DNA of 64,000 nt from positions 682,001-746,000 of the forward strand of contig NZ_LHVH01000017.1 in assembly GCF_001269885.1 (NCBI RefSeq), read 5' to 3'. Position 1 is the stretch's first letter, and every line of letters begins with the position of its first letter. Made by a program: the position numbers and the translations under genes. Positions 1 through 5,533 of this stretch are shown here, in pieces. This stretch comes from Pseudomonas kilonensis (GTDB taxonomy: Bacteria > Pseudomonadota > Gammaproteobacteria > Pseudomonadales > Pseudomonadaceae). A model generated the notes under the pieces. It searched no databases, was not told the origin of the DNA, and saw only the letters and a list, made by a program, of their open reading frames with translations.

Positions 1-160
1 CAAGCAGTTCTGGACGATTAAGCTTGGTTCCGCTGATGTTCTCCGCATACATGCCAACGATGCTCAACCCTTTCTCGGCAGCGAACAACTCAAGGGCGAC
101 TTTTGCACGATTGGCATCTTGGTCTTTGGTCGAGGCTCTGAGGTACAGGTGGGCATTCAT
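1..160 (-). CDS. Serine recombinase (resolvase/invertase family), N-terminal fragment cut by window edge
   Basis: The first 53 residues can be read and the rest lies beyond base 1. The start MNAHLYLRASTKDQD has the Y-x-R-x-S-T-x-x-Q pattern of serine recombinases, in which the serine (residue 10) attacks the DNA. The later segment YAENISGTKLNRPEL matches the E-x-x-S-G-x-x-x-x-R-P motif of resolvases and invertases. The ATG at 158-160 follows an AAGGAT ribosome site at good spacing. Three dyads lie immediately upstream. The gene is on the outer side of the integrase-bearing region, so it may belong to the same element or to an older one. The family is clear. Whether it resolves, inverts or integrates DNA cannot be told from a fragment. 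Confidence 0.85.
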   Translation of the reverse strand, partial: MNAHLYLRASTKDQDANRAKVALELFAAEKGLSIVGMYAENISGTKLNRPELL

Positions 161-177
161 GGCTACTATCCTTTGAT

Positions 178-228
178 CTATTGATGTGATAGGTCAATGA
201 TAAATTATCATTATCCTATTTTGAATAG
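178..228. promoter_or_regulatory. Three adjoining dyads upstream of the serine recombinase (possible res/operator region)
   Basis: A perfect palindrome AATGATAA-A-TTATCATT at 196-212 extends to a 31-bp dyad (189-219) with 13 of 15 positions paired. It is flanked by CTATTGATGTGATAG (178-192) and CTATTTTGAATAG (216-228). Resolvase res sites have three dyad subsites just upstream of the resolvase gene, and this arrangement is similar. It could instead be an autoregulatory operator. Confidence 0.45.
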
Positions 229-302
229 TTTATTGATAGCAAAATGCCGGATGTGACGGACGGTATGTGGACTATCGGAGAGCTAGAGATCTTTGATAGA
301 GG

Positions 303-518
303 CTAGTGCCTCAGTTGGAGGATGCCTTTGGTAATAGCTGCGGCATTTCTGTCGAGCACGCTAAGCGTATCTATCACATTCGCATGTGTATCAGGTGAGC
401 CATTTATTCTCACCCACGAGGCAAGCTCTTCGACGGCAGCAGCACAATCTAGCTGGCCCTCCCATAAAAGGGTTAGTACGTCCGCTGTTGCTATTTGAGC
501 TTCTGTGTTGTCTTGCAT
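303..518 (-). CDS. Small hypothetical protein (71 aa)
   Basis: The ATG at 516-518 follows AAGGACA at ribosome-site spacing, so it is preferred over an in-frame start at 545. The protein is acidic in its first half, begins MQDNTEAQIATADVLTLLWE and ends with a helix-rich stretch (VIDTLSVLDRNAAAITKGI). It resembles in style the short helical orphan proteins common in Pseudomonas accessory DNA. No motif, signal peptide or membrane segment is visible. It is followed on the same strand by the recombinase fragment. Function is unknown. Confidence 0.5.
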   Translation of the reverse strand: MQDNTEAQIATADVLTLLWEGQLDCAAAVEELASWVRINGSPDTHANVIDTLSVLDRNAAAITKGILQLRH

Positions 519-550
519 TGCTTTCTGTCCTTGAATGAGATGCAAGGATC

Positions 551-763
551 CTAGCCCATCAAGCGGATGGTTGGCGTGGGCTCTGGCTCGATAATTATTT
601 GTTTGGTTGGCTGCTCTACGCTAACCATCGAATGCGGCAGGGATTTCTTCCCTGCTTGCACTCGTATTTCTGCCGTATGTGAGTGAATAGGGGAGAGCAA
701 GAACTGTGTTAAGCCGGTGAAGGGAGGAAGCCAATAGAAATCAGCCCTACAGGCCATTGACAT
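551..763 (-). CDS. Possible small hypothetical protein (70 aa)
   Basis: An open frame on the minus strand lies 32 bp upstream of the 71-aa gene start. The start at 763 (MSMACRADFYWLPP) has AGGGA a few bases upstream, with a second ATG at 769. The product has an aromatic/proline-rich N-terminus and a basic middle (AGKKSLPHS). No family is recognised. It may be a spurious open frame; its location between two plausible minus-strand genes is the main support. Confidence 0.3.
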   Translation of the reverse strand: MSMACRADFYWLPPFTGLTQFLLSPIHSHTAEIRVQAGKKSLPHSMVSVEQPTKQIIIEPEPTPTIRLMG

Positions 764-876
764 AATCATCCCTGCGCGTAGGTATCCGTTTTCACACCTG
801 ATAGTTCACCTGATAAAGCTGCTGACGATCACATTGTTCAGCGTTGATCTGCATCCACGCTTGATAGCGAGCAGGG

Positions 877-1125
877 TCAATCGCAGTCGCTGTGGGAGCC
901 AGAACTCACCAGCTTTTCCACATCTTCGACCAGCGAGGATGGGCTACACCCTAAAGCCCCTGCTAGCTTGAAAATGATTGTGATGGTGGGTTGATTCACG
1001 CCGCGCTCAATGAGACTGACGTAATTTCGTTGGATGTCAGCTTCAAGTGCTAGCTGCTCCTGCGTAAAGCCCGCCTCCTTTCTTCTCTTGCGGAGAGTTT
1101 TTCCGAATGCCAGCCCTGTGTCCAA
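877..1125 (-). CDS. Xre-family HTH transcriptional regulator (82 aa)
   Basis: A single helix-turn-helix of the Cro/C1 type fills the protein: GKTLRKRRKEAGFTQEQLA (helices 1-2), then NYVSLIERGVNQPTI (recognition helix and the R-G-x-x-x-P-T signature), then IFKLAGALGCSPSSLVE. This layout and length match small restriction-modification controller proteins and phage repressors. The start is a TTG at 1123-1125 behind a GGGGG tract. No restriction or methylase gene is present in the window, so a repressor role in the surrounding element is the more likely reading. About 15 residues after the domain are low-complexity. Confidence 0.8.
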   Translation of the reverse strand: MDTGLAFGKTLRKRRKEAGFTQEQLALEADIQRNYVSLIERGVNQPTITIIFKLAGALGCSPSSLVEDVEKLVSSGSHSDCD

Positions 1126-1443
1126 ACCGTAACCCCCTCTGATATGGAGGCGGACTGTCCGGCGTAGCGGGGGATCAGGTCTTCACAATATACTATGAAT
1201 TTCTGAACAGGCATGGCATCATCGAAGCAAGATAGTGGCTGTGCGCCACTTTCCAGCGCTTGGATGTGATTCATGGCGTGCGGGAAAACTCCCACGACTT
1301 ACGCAGGCAGACAAAATGCAGGCAATACTCTATAGGGCACGAAAACTGCAATATGAATGCAGCATGACTAGAGATTATTAGCTCAGTAAAAGCGTGGCCC
1401 GACACACGTGCTGTGTTCTTCTTTATTATTCAGGAAAACTTAA

Positions 1444-1674
1444 ATGGAACCTATACACTGGCTTATTGTATTTGTCATTCTCTGCGTTCTCATATCACTA
1501 ATCGCAAGCAAGAAAGGACGCTCTGGTTTACTTCTCTTCTTCTCTATGGTTGGCCCTGCGGTACCACTGATGATGGTAGCTTCCTTTGCTCTAGGAAATA
1601 ACATGGCTGCTAAGCCTCTTGCAATGTGGGTTGTTGCTTTCCTCTGTCCAGTTGCTGGTTTTTTTGGGCAATAA
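1444..1674 (+). CDS. Two-TM membrane protein; probably the N-terminal part of a frameshifted membrane/zinc-ribbon protein
   Basis: The 76-residue reading begins MEPIHWLIVFVILCVLISLI (first membrane helix), has a short basic loop ASKKGRSG, then a second hydrophobic segment, and a third that starts at MWVVAFLCPVAGFF and stops abruptly after FGQ. CAGGA lies upstream of the ATG. The stop follows directly after a T7 run (1659-1665). Shifting back one base there restores the membrane helix (GFFWAIMAKNKK) and joins it to the zinc-ribbon frame, giving one protein of about 123 aa. The pair is therefore either a programmed -1 frameshift, a mutated gene or a sequencing error. Function is unknown. Confidence 0.6.
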   Translation: MEPIHWLIVFVILCVLISLIASKKGRSGLLLFFSMVGPAVPLMMVASFALGNNMAAKPLAMWVVAFLCPVAGFFGQ

Positions 1675-1814
1675 TGGCAAAAAACAAAAAGCAAATGGCT
1701 GCTGATATTGGAAGTTATGGTGATATGAAAAAGTGCCAGTTTTGTGCTGAGCCTGTAAGAGCGGAGGCTATTAAGTGCAAACATTGTGGTAGTAAATTGG
1801 AGCTCGATGCCTAG
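1674..1814 (+). CDS. Zinc-ribbon protein, continuation of or coupled to the membrane protein before it
   Basis: Read on its own from the ATG at 1674, this gives 46 aa with a clear zinc ribbon, C-Q-F-C at its start and C-K-H-C-G near its end (CQFCAEPVRAEAIKCKHCG). The ATG overlaps the preceding TAA by one base (TAATG), which could allow coupled translation. The alternative is that no separate start is used and the sequence is the C-terminus of a single membrane-anchored zinc-ribbon protein reached by a -1 shift on T7. The proposed fused order, two or three membrane helices and then a cytosolic zinc ribbon, is common among small bacterial zinc-ribbon proteins. Confidence 0.6.
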   Translation: MAKNKKQMAADIGSYGDMKKCQFCAEPVRAEAIKCKHCGSKLELDA

Positions 1815-2007
1815 CTATTCAGGCTTTTTTAAAGCTAGGAACCGTCGTGTCGTCTTCTGTGCGATGCACAGCTACATCTAATTGTTCTGTGTGTCCACAC
1901 AGGAGCTTGCTGACATCTGATTGACAATCAGGAATGTCTCTATCTGGGGTTTAGCAACTCTCAATACAAAGATATGTTCGCAAGCTGAACGAAGTGAAGT
2001 GCTCTTA

Positions 2008-2040
2008 GAGAGGAAAGGGTAATAAACCCCTCTCGCTTTT
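2008..2040 (+). terminator. Hairpin followed by a short T-run
   Basis: GAGAGG (2008-2013) pairs with CCTCTC (2029-2034) and is followed by GCTTTT. It could end rightward transcripts from the membrane/zinc-ribbon gene or a small RNA. The loop is long (15 nt), so the call is weak. Confidence 0.35.
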
Positions 2041-2198
2041 GATTTGTCTTCTGTGAAACAGACTATGTACTAACTGTCGTATACACAGAATGCTATTCTC
2101 TCTGTGTAACACAGAGAATAGTACTCCCTAAGACTCATGCTCTTTGTTTTGAGGGAACTTGTCCCTCTCTTCTCTTTACTCTCTCTCTAAGAAAATAC

Positions 2199-2218
2199 TT
2201 AAGGGGTATTCCCCTTAA
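2199..2218. repeat. Perfect 8-bp hairpin before the end of the leftward gene cassette
   Basis: TTAAGGGG-TATT-CCCCTTAA lies about 110 bp beyond the stop of the last cassette gene. No T-run follows on the minus strand, so intrinsic termination is not certain. Confidence 0.4.
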
Positions 2219-2330
2219 AGAGAATATCTCTAACACCTTGTCCTTTGGACAATCTCCAAAGAAGAAAGAAGCATCGGTTCGCTTCGCTTCACTCTATTAT
2301 ACATGCGGCCGTATTACTGATACATCTTGT

Positions 2331-3149
2331 TCATGCCGCTTGCCTCTCGGTGGATGGCTTCTGCCACGAACGGACAGTGTTCACAGCAATTCCGAGTTCC
2401 TTTGAGATTGCTCGGAGGCTCAACCCTTGTTCAATCAGAATCAATGCTTCGGCTTTCTTCGGATGTTGCTTGCGAGCAGGAAACATAACCACGTTGTCAG
2501 TACGTTTGCCGGTCAACTCACCGGAACTCTCTCGCTCGTATTCTTCAGCAGTGGCGTATTCAGTGAATGTACGCATGTCGTGATGCAGCTTAGTCAGTTC
2601 CTCAGCAGTTGGCATGCGCACATCATCCATCACATTCACTACACATGGCTCAGGGGGTGCAGGTACATCATCCATCACCATACTAAGGTGAGCAGGACGA
2701 CATTTCATCATACGAGGAATTACAAGCTCAGCAGCTTTCACATAACGTCGTGCATGTCGTTCTTCAAGACTGAGAAAGTCTTCAATCTTCTCATTAGTAA
2801 TCTCAGGCAGCCACTCAAGAATGTTGATGAGCTTCTTTACACTCAGTGGTTTGGAAATACCACCAGCACCAATAGGACGGTCATGCCAATCAAGACGACA
2901 AACACCTTCGATAATGTCCATAGCAAATTCAGGGTATGCTTGTTTCTTATTGTCCTCTACAGACCATATATGACCAACGAATGGATTCACTATAACCTTT
3001 GGCTTAGGACCACTTGCCCCTTTTGGTTCTCGATTGTAGTTGTTCTCTTTCATCTTGCTTGTAATCAATGCATCAGCATTTGCTGCAATACGTGCATTCA
3101 ATGCTTCCAGTTCAATTGGTGTAAGCATACGGTTGTTACTCATATTCAT
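2331..3149 (-). CDS. Putative DNA-binding protein with C-terminal HTH (272 aa)
   Basis: The last gene of the leftward cassette. The N-terminal 60 residues are polar, with a basic proline/glycine stretch (KGASGPKPK). The middle, around residues 95-150, is helical (KKLINILEWLPEI ... FLSLEERHARRYVKAAEL). Residues 175-190 repeat the motif VMDDV. The C-terminus (about 230-265) reads HPKKAEALILIEQGLSLRAI followed by SKELGIAVNTVRSW, a resolvase/MarR-style helix-turn-helix. A purine-rich AGAGAGAGA precedes the ATG. I do not recognise the family. A regulator or replication-related protein of the element is plausible, but only the HTH supports DNA binding. Confidence 0.65.
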   Translation of the reverse strand: MNMSNNRMLTPIELEALNARIAANADALITSKMKENNYNREPKGASGPKPKVIVNPFVGHIWSVEDNKKQAYPEFAMDIIEGVCRLDWHDRPIGAGGISKPLSVKKLINILEWLPEITNEKIEDFLSLEERHARRYVKAAELVIPRMMKCRPAHLSMVMDDVPAPPEPCVVNVMDDVRMPTAEELTKLHHDMRTFTEYATAEEYERESSGELTGKRTDNVVMFPARKQHPKKAEALILIEQGLSLRAISKELGIAVNTVRSWQKPSTERQAA

Positions 3150-3363
3150 TCTCTCTCTTCTATGTGTGTTATGTCATAGGCATTCCTCTCGGTAGCTGCC
3201 AGATGGTTTCGGGTAATCGAAGACGCCGGGGGGATCGAATGGAAACATTTAGAAAATTCAGCGTCAATGTCATTAATTTCTCTAAGGAAAAATAGTTTCT
3301 AAATGATGCTCCACCCGCGTCAGAAAAGCTTTGAGAATGGCTTGCATAGCCTTACGTTGGGTG

Positions 3364-3852
3364 TTACAGAGTCAGTCCGTCGGGCACAACGAATTCACCA
3401 AAGACGTCGTTCACTTCGCGTTGAATTTCCGCGAGTAGCTTCGCCTGCTTATCCTCAAGTTTCTTCTGTTCTTTCAGCGCAGCAGCTTGAAGTAACTGAG
3501 TAGTAAGCAATTGACGATACTCCTCACGTTCACGTTCCAGATCAGTAATGTATTCCAGCCTTACGCGAGCATCAATCGCTTCAAGGTCTACTTGTTGAAT
3601 TTCAAGTGGCTTGATCAGATAAGCCGAGTAGTCAAGCGGTTGAGTTGTGATTGGTTGCTTGGAACTGATCATATAACCGAGTTTGGATTTCTCAGTAATG
3701 GCGACTAGAAATTCGTAAGGAATAGCTGCTCGCACAAGCTCCATGCACTGCGATGTTTGCTTGTACATGGCGTGATACCCCGCTTGACGCCGTTCCAATT
3801 CAGCTTGGTCAAATTCCGGTGCAGTTCCATGGATGGTGATTTTAGTGGTCAT
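3364..3852 (-). CDS. Hypothetical coiled-coil protein (162 aa)
   Basis: An AAAGGA site lies at good spacing before the ATG at 3852. The N-terminal 90 residues look globular. Residues 90-150 are charged and heptad-like (DLEREREEYRQLLTTQ, then LKEQKKLEDKQAKLLAEI), predicting a long coiled coil, and a short tail ends in DGLTL. There is no signal peptide and no membrane helix. It sits between the HTH protein and a group of small genes on the same strand. Codon use is AT-rich like its neighbours and unlike the chromosomal backbone. No family is recognised and no function is proposed. Confidence 0.65.
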   Translation of the reverse strand: MTTKITIHGTAPEFDQAELERRQAGYHAMYKQTSQCMELVRAAIPYEFLVAITEKSKLGYMISSKQPITTQPLDYSAYLIKPLEIQQVDLEAIDARVRLEYITDLEREREEYRQLLTTQLLQAAALKEQKKLEDKQAKLLAEIQREVNDVFGEFVVPDGLTL

Positions 3853-3898
3853 TGTATTATTTCCTTTAGTTGTGTGATGGTGGTATTTGCGATGATCA

Positions 3899-4171
3899 TC
3901 ACTGACCGTGATTTGCAGTGATGCCTTTATGCTTGGTAATTAAAGCTTTCATCTTTGTTATGATCGTTGCTTTGTATTTATCTTCATTAAATTCTTCTAC
4001 GGAGGACGTTGAGGATGTTGGTGTAACAGGAGCGGCGCCTACATTTGATTCCGTGGCGTGGCTGTTAATCTTCTTTGCATGTTGTATATGTTGTATATTT
4101 GATTGCGGTTGCTTGGCACGGCGTGCAAGGGCTCGTTCTAATCCGCGGTAGAATGAGTCGGCACTATGCAT
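3899..4171 (-). CDS. Hypothetical small basic protein (90 aa), overlapping the upstream gene
   Basis: The start MHSADSFYRGLERALARR is chosen because GGGAG lies 7 bases upstream and the ATG overlaps the previous gene's stop (ATGCATAG, 8 bp), a pattern of translational coupling. A longer frame to 4210 has no ribosome site. The protein has a basic N-terminal helix, a Ser/Thr/Pro-rich linker (VTPTSSTSSVEE), and a basic C-terminal helix (ATIITKMKALITKHKG). This looks like two short helices joined by a flexible linker. Function is unknown. Confidence 0.6.
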   Translation of the reverse strand: MHSADSFYRGLERALARRAKQPQSNIQHIQHAKKINSHATESNVGAAPVTPTSSTSSVEEFNEDKYKATIITKMKALITKHKGITANHGQ

Positions 4172-4361
4172 GATAATTCTCCCGAGCTTCATGCAAAGCA
4201 CCAACACCATATTCGGTTATTAAACTGTCAATGATATCGGTAGCGTAACGGTAGGTGCCTTTGTCACCCATTGCTGCTGACGATAGTTTGATATAAAGGT
4301 AATGCTGAATCTGCTTGATAGCTAGGTGACGCTCTAACATTGGCGTGGTGAAAGTATTCAT
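4164..4361 (-). CDS. Hypothetical small protein (65 aa)
   Basis: The start MNTFTTPMLERHLAIKQIQ is preceded by AAAGGA at normal spacing, so it is favoured over an in-frame ATG at 4418. The chain is mostly helical, with MLERHLAIKQIQHYLYIKLS and a second helix around DIIDSLITEYG. Its stop overlaps the start of the next gene by 8 bp, so the two are probably co-expressed. No motif identifies its role. Confidence 0.6.
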   Translation of the reverse strand: MNTFTTPMLERHLAIKQIQHYLYIKLSSAAMGDKGTYRYATDIIDSLITEYGVGALHEARENYHA

Positions 4362-4518
4362 GTTAATCCTTTGATTTGCTTTTATTGAAAGACACCTGAC
4401 ATGTGCCAGTTCAGGCACTTTATGTGCGCGGTTTCCGTGGCCTGTAGCGGTGAGGAATCAGGGGGGCATAGGGTAGTTAGGAGTACCCATATTTTTCTGT
4501 TTTGAGCCAAAGAATGGC

Positions 4519-4854
4519 TTAGCGCTGACGCCTGTTTGAATCTGCTAATGATTCCAAGAACGATGGACTGATAGCAGCGAGGTCACCCACATTTACCAAC
4601 ACACCAGTACGTCGGGCTTTGTTAGCTAGCTTGTAGTAGCGATCCAGTACAATACTTGATGCTGCGTGGAAGGAATGTACGATATCTGGTGTTGGTACTT
4701 TTGAACTGGTAACTACAGTTTTAATCAACTGGGATGGTTTGTGTACGACGATGTAATTCAATTTCTGTTTTCCTTGTTCGGTGTGTTGATCCTCTGACTT
4801 CTGGTGAAAGTATTTTGGATTGATGGGTTCAGATGTATGCTTTCTTCTTTTCAT
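4519..4854 (-). CDS. Hypothetical basic protein (111 aa)
   Basis: The first 50 residues are basic and disordered-looking (MKRRKHTSEPINPKYFHQKS). The remainder contains a VVTSSKVPTPDIVHSFHAAS segment and a helix SIVLDRYYKLANKARRTG. The start overlaps the 3' end of the 51-aa gene by 26 bp and has no strong ribosome site of its own, so translation may depend on its neighbour. The basic N-terminus could bind nucleic acid, which is only inference. No homologous family is recognised. Confidence 0.6.
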   Translation of the reverse strand: MKRRKHTSEPINPKYFHQKSEDQHTEQGKQKLNYIVVHKPSQLIKTVVTSSKVPTPDIVHSFHAASSIVLDRYYKLANKARRTGVLVNVGDLAAISPSFLESLADSNRRQR

Positions 4855-4984
4855 CTAAGCGACGAATACTGTTCGTGACAGTACTAATTAATACTTGTAG
4901 GCAGTGTTGATGGCTTTTATGACCAGCCCGATGCATGAGTTCTTCCAGTTGGAACACAGCTTGCTCATTGAGGAATACTTTCAT
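4829..4984 (-). CDS. 51-aa ribbon-helix-helix-like protein
   Basis: A short gene hidden between two larger ones. It begins MKVFLNEQAVFQLEELMHRA and ends in RRLDEKKKAYI. The pattern of a short strand (KVFLNEQ), a helix (VFQLEELMHRAG) and a second helix (SHQHCLQVLISTVTNSI) fits an Arc/MetJ/ParD-type ribbon-helix-helix. The ATG lies 2 bases past the upstream gene's TGA, and the 3' end overlaps the next gene by 26 bp, so it is embedded in the operon. Small RHH proteins bind operator DNA as dimers, often as repressors or antitoxins. No obvious toxin is adjacent. Confidence 0.6.
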   Translation of the reverse strand: MKVFLNEQAVFQLEELMHRAGHKSHQHCLQVLISTVTNSIRRLDEKKKAYI

Positions 4985-4986
4985 TG

Positions 4987-5226
4987 TCAGCACTCAATAC
5001 TTTGAGTTAGACGATCATGCACATACTGATTGATGGACTTGCCAGCAGCTTCAGCAGCCTTGGTAACAAGTGCATGGTTAGCGATGCTGAATATAATTTT
5101 CTCTGGAATCATTGTAACCTTAGATTGTCTCCATACCACGTTCCGACATTTGCTTGAGCATGTTGTTGCATGCGCCCTACGGTTAACCAATGGTGAATTA
5201 CAGGCACGACAATGGGTGATACGCAT
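4987..5226 (-). CDS. Zinc-finger plus ribbon-helix-helix fusion protein (79 aa)
   Basis: The first gene of the cassette. Residues 6-27 hold C-R-A-C and then C-S-S-K-C-R, a treble-clef-like zinc site ending in the R-N-V-V-W-R motif seen in small phage and transposase zinc fingers. Residues 40-75 (IPEKIIFSIANHALVTKAAE and on through GKSINQYVHDRL) read as a ribbon-helix-helix close to DUF1778-type antitoxins. GAGG lies upstream of the ATG at 5226. It is followed within 2 bp by the 51-aa RHH-like gene. A DNA-binding regulator of the cassette is the best guess. Confidence 0.65.
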   Translation of the reverse strand: MRITHCRACNSPLVNRRAHATTCSSKCRNVVWRQSKVTMIPEKIIFSIANHALVTKAAEAAGKSINQYVHDRLTQSIEC

Positions 5227-5283
5227 ATAGATGCTACCTCGTTAATTTAAAGGGTTTACAAAACGTCCAGCAAGGACAAAATA

Positions 5284-5312
5284 AAAGCCATACCGGCTAA
5301 GGAAATGGCTTT
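5284..5312 (-). terminator. Hairpin with T-run between the cassette promoter and its first gene (possible attenuator)
   Basis: On the minus strand AAAGCCAT pairs with ATGGCTTT across a 13-nt loop, and TATTTTG follows. It lies downstream of the promoter at 5441-5469 and upstream of the first cassette gene, so it could end integrase transcripts, attenuate the cassette, or do both. Confidence 0.5.
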
Positions 5313-5440
5313 GGGAGTTTAGTGGAGGACCAACTTCACCAACGAACTTGAAAGGAGGAAAAAAGCTCGTTGTGAGGAACCGCAGTTATATGTAGTACAA
5401 CCGAAAAGACGGTGTGAGGCCGTTCAACTCCAATACACGT

Positions 5441-5469
5441 ATTCTCTCATAAATGAGAATGATTGTCAA
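5441..5469 (-). promoter_or_regulatory. Sigma-70-type promoter for the leftward cassette, with overlapping dyad
   Basis: The minus strand reads TTGACA (5464-5469), a 17-bp spacer, then GAGAAT (5441-5446). The -10 is part of the dyad ATTCTCTCAT-AA-ATGAGAAT (5441-5460), which could be an operator. The promoter lies between the integrase stop and the first cassette gene. It was predicted by eye. Confidence 0.5.
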
Positions 5470-5533
5470 TACCGTCTAGCCTATATTCGACATTTCCGTC
5501 AATTATTTTTCAAGGTTAACGTTGAGATGTTGA

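Larger units (their letters stand above)
1815..2330. other. Gene-poor AT-rich stretch packed with short perfect hairpins
   Basis: No convincing gene is seen. Short dyads occur at 1857-1871 (CTGTGC/GCACAG), 1887-1902 (CTGTGTG/CACACAG), 1917-1931 (CTGATTG/CAATCAG), 2008-2034 (GAGAGG/CCTCTC), 2050-2062 (TCTGT/ACAGA), 2093-2121 (CTCTGTGT/ACACAGAG with CTATT/AATAG flanks) and 2199-2218 (TTAAGGGG/CCCCTTAA). Several share a CTGTG core. The density suggests a regulatory or replication/packaging region, or structured RNAs, of the mobile element. Confidence 0.55.

Noticed and set aside
770..876. Short protein-like tail (ending QQLYQVNYQV) just beyond the first Xre gene
   Set aside because: There is no start codon with a ribosome site, and a stop lies 37 codons upstream. 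It may be a remnant but cannot be called.
1050..1295. Minus-strand frame overlapping the start of the first Xre gene
   Set aside because: It overlaps the better-supported Xre gene by 76 bp, lacks a clear ribosome site and shows no family motif. A small upstream gene cannot be fully excluded.
4383..4490. Possible small gene on the minus strand upstream of the 65-aa gene
   Set aside because: The frame starting at 4490 stops after ten codons because of a C6 run followed by TGA.
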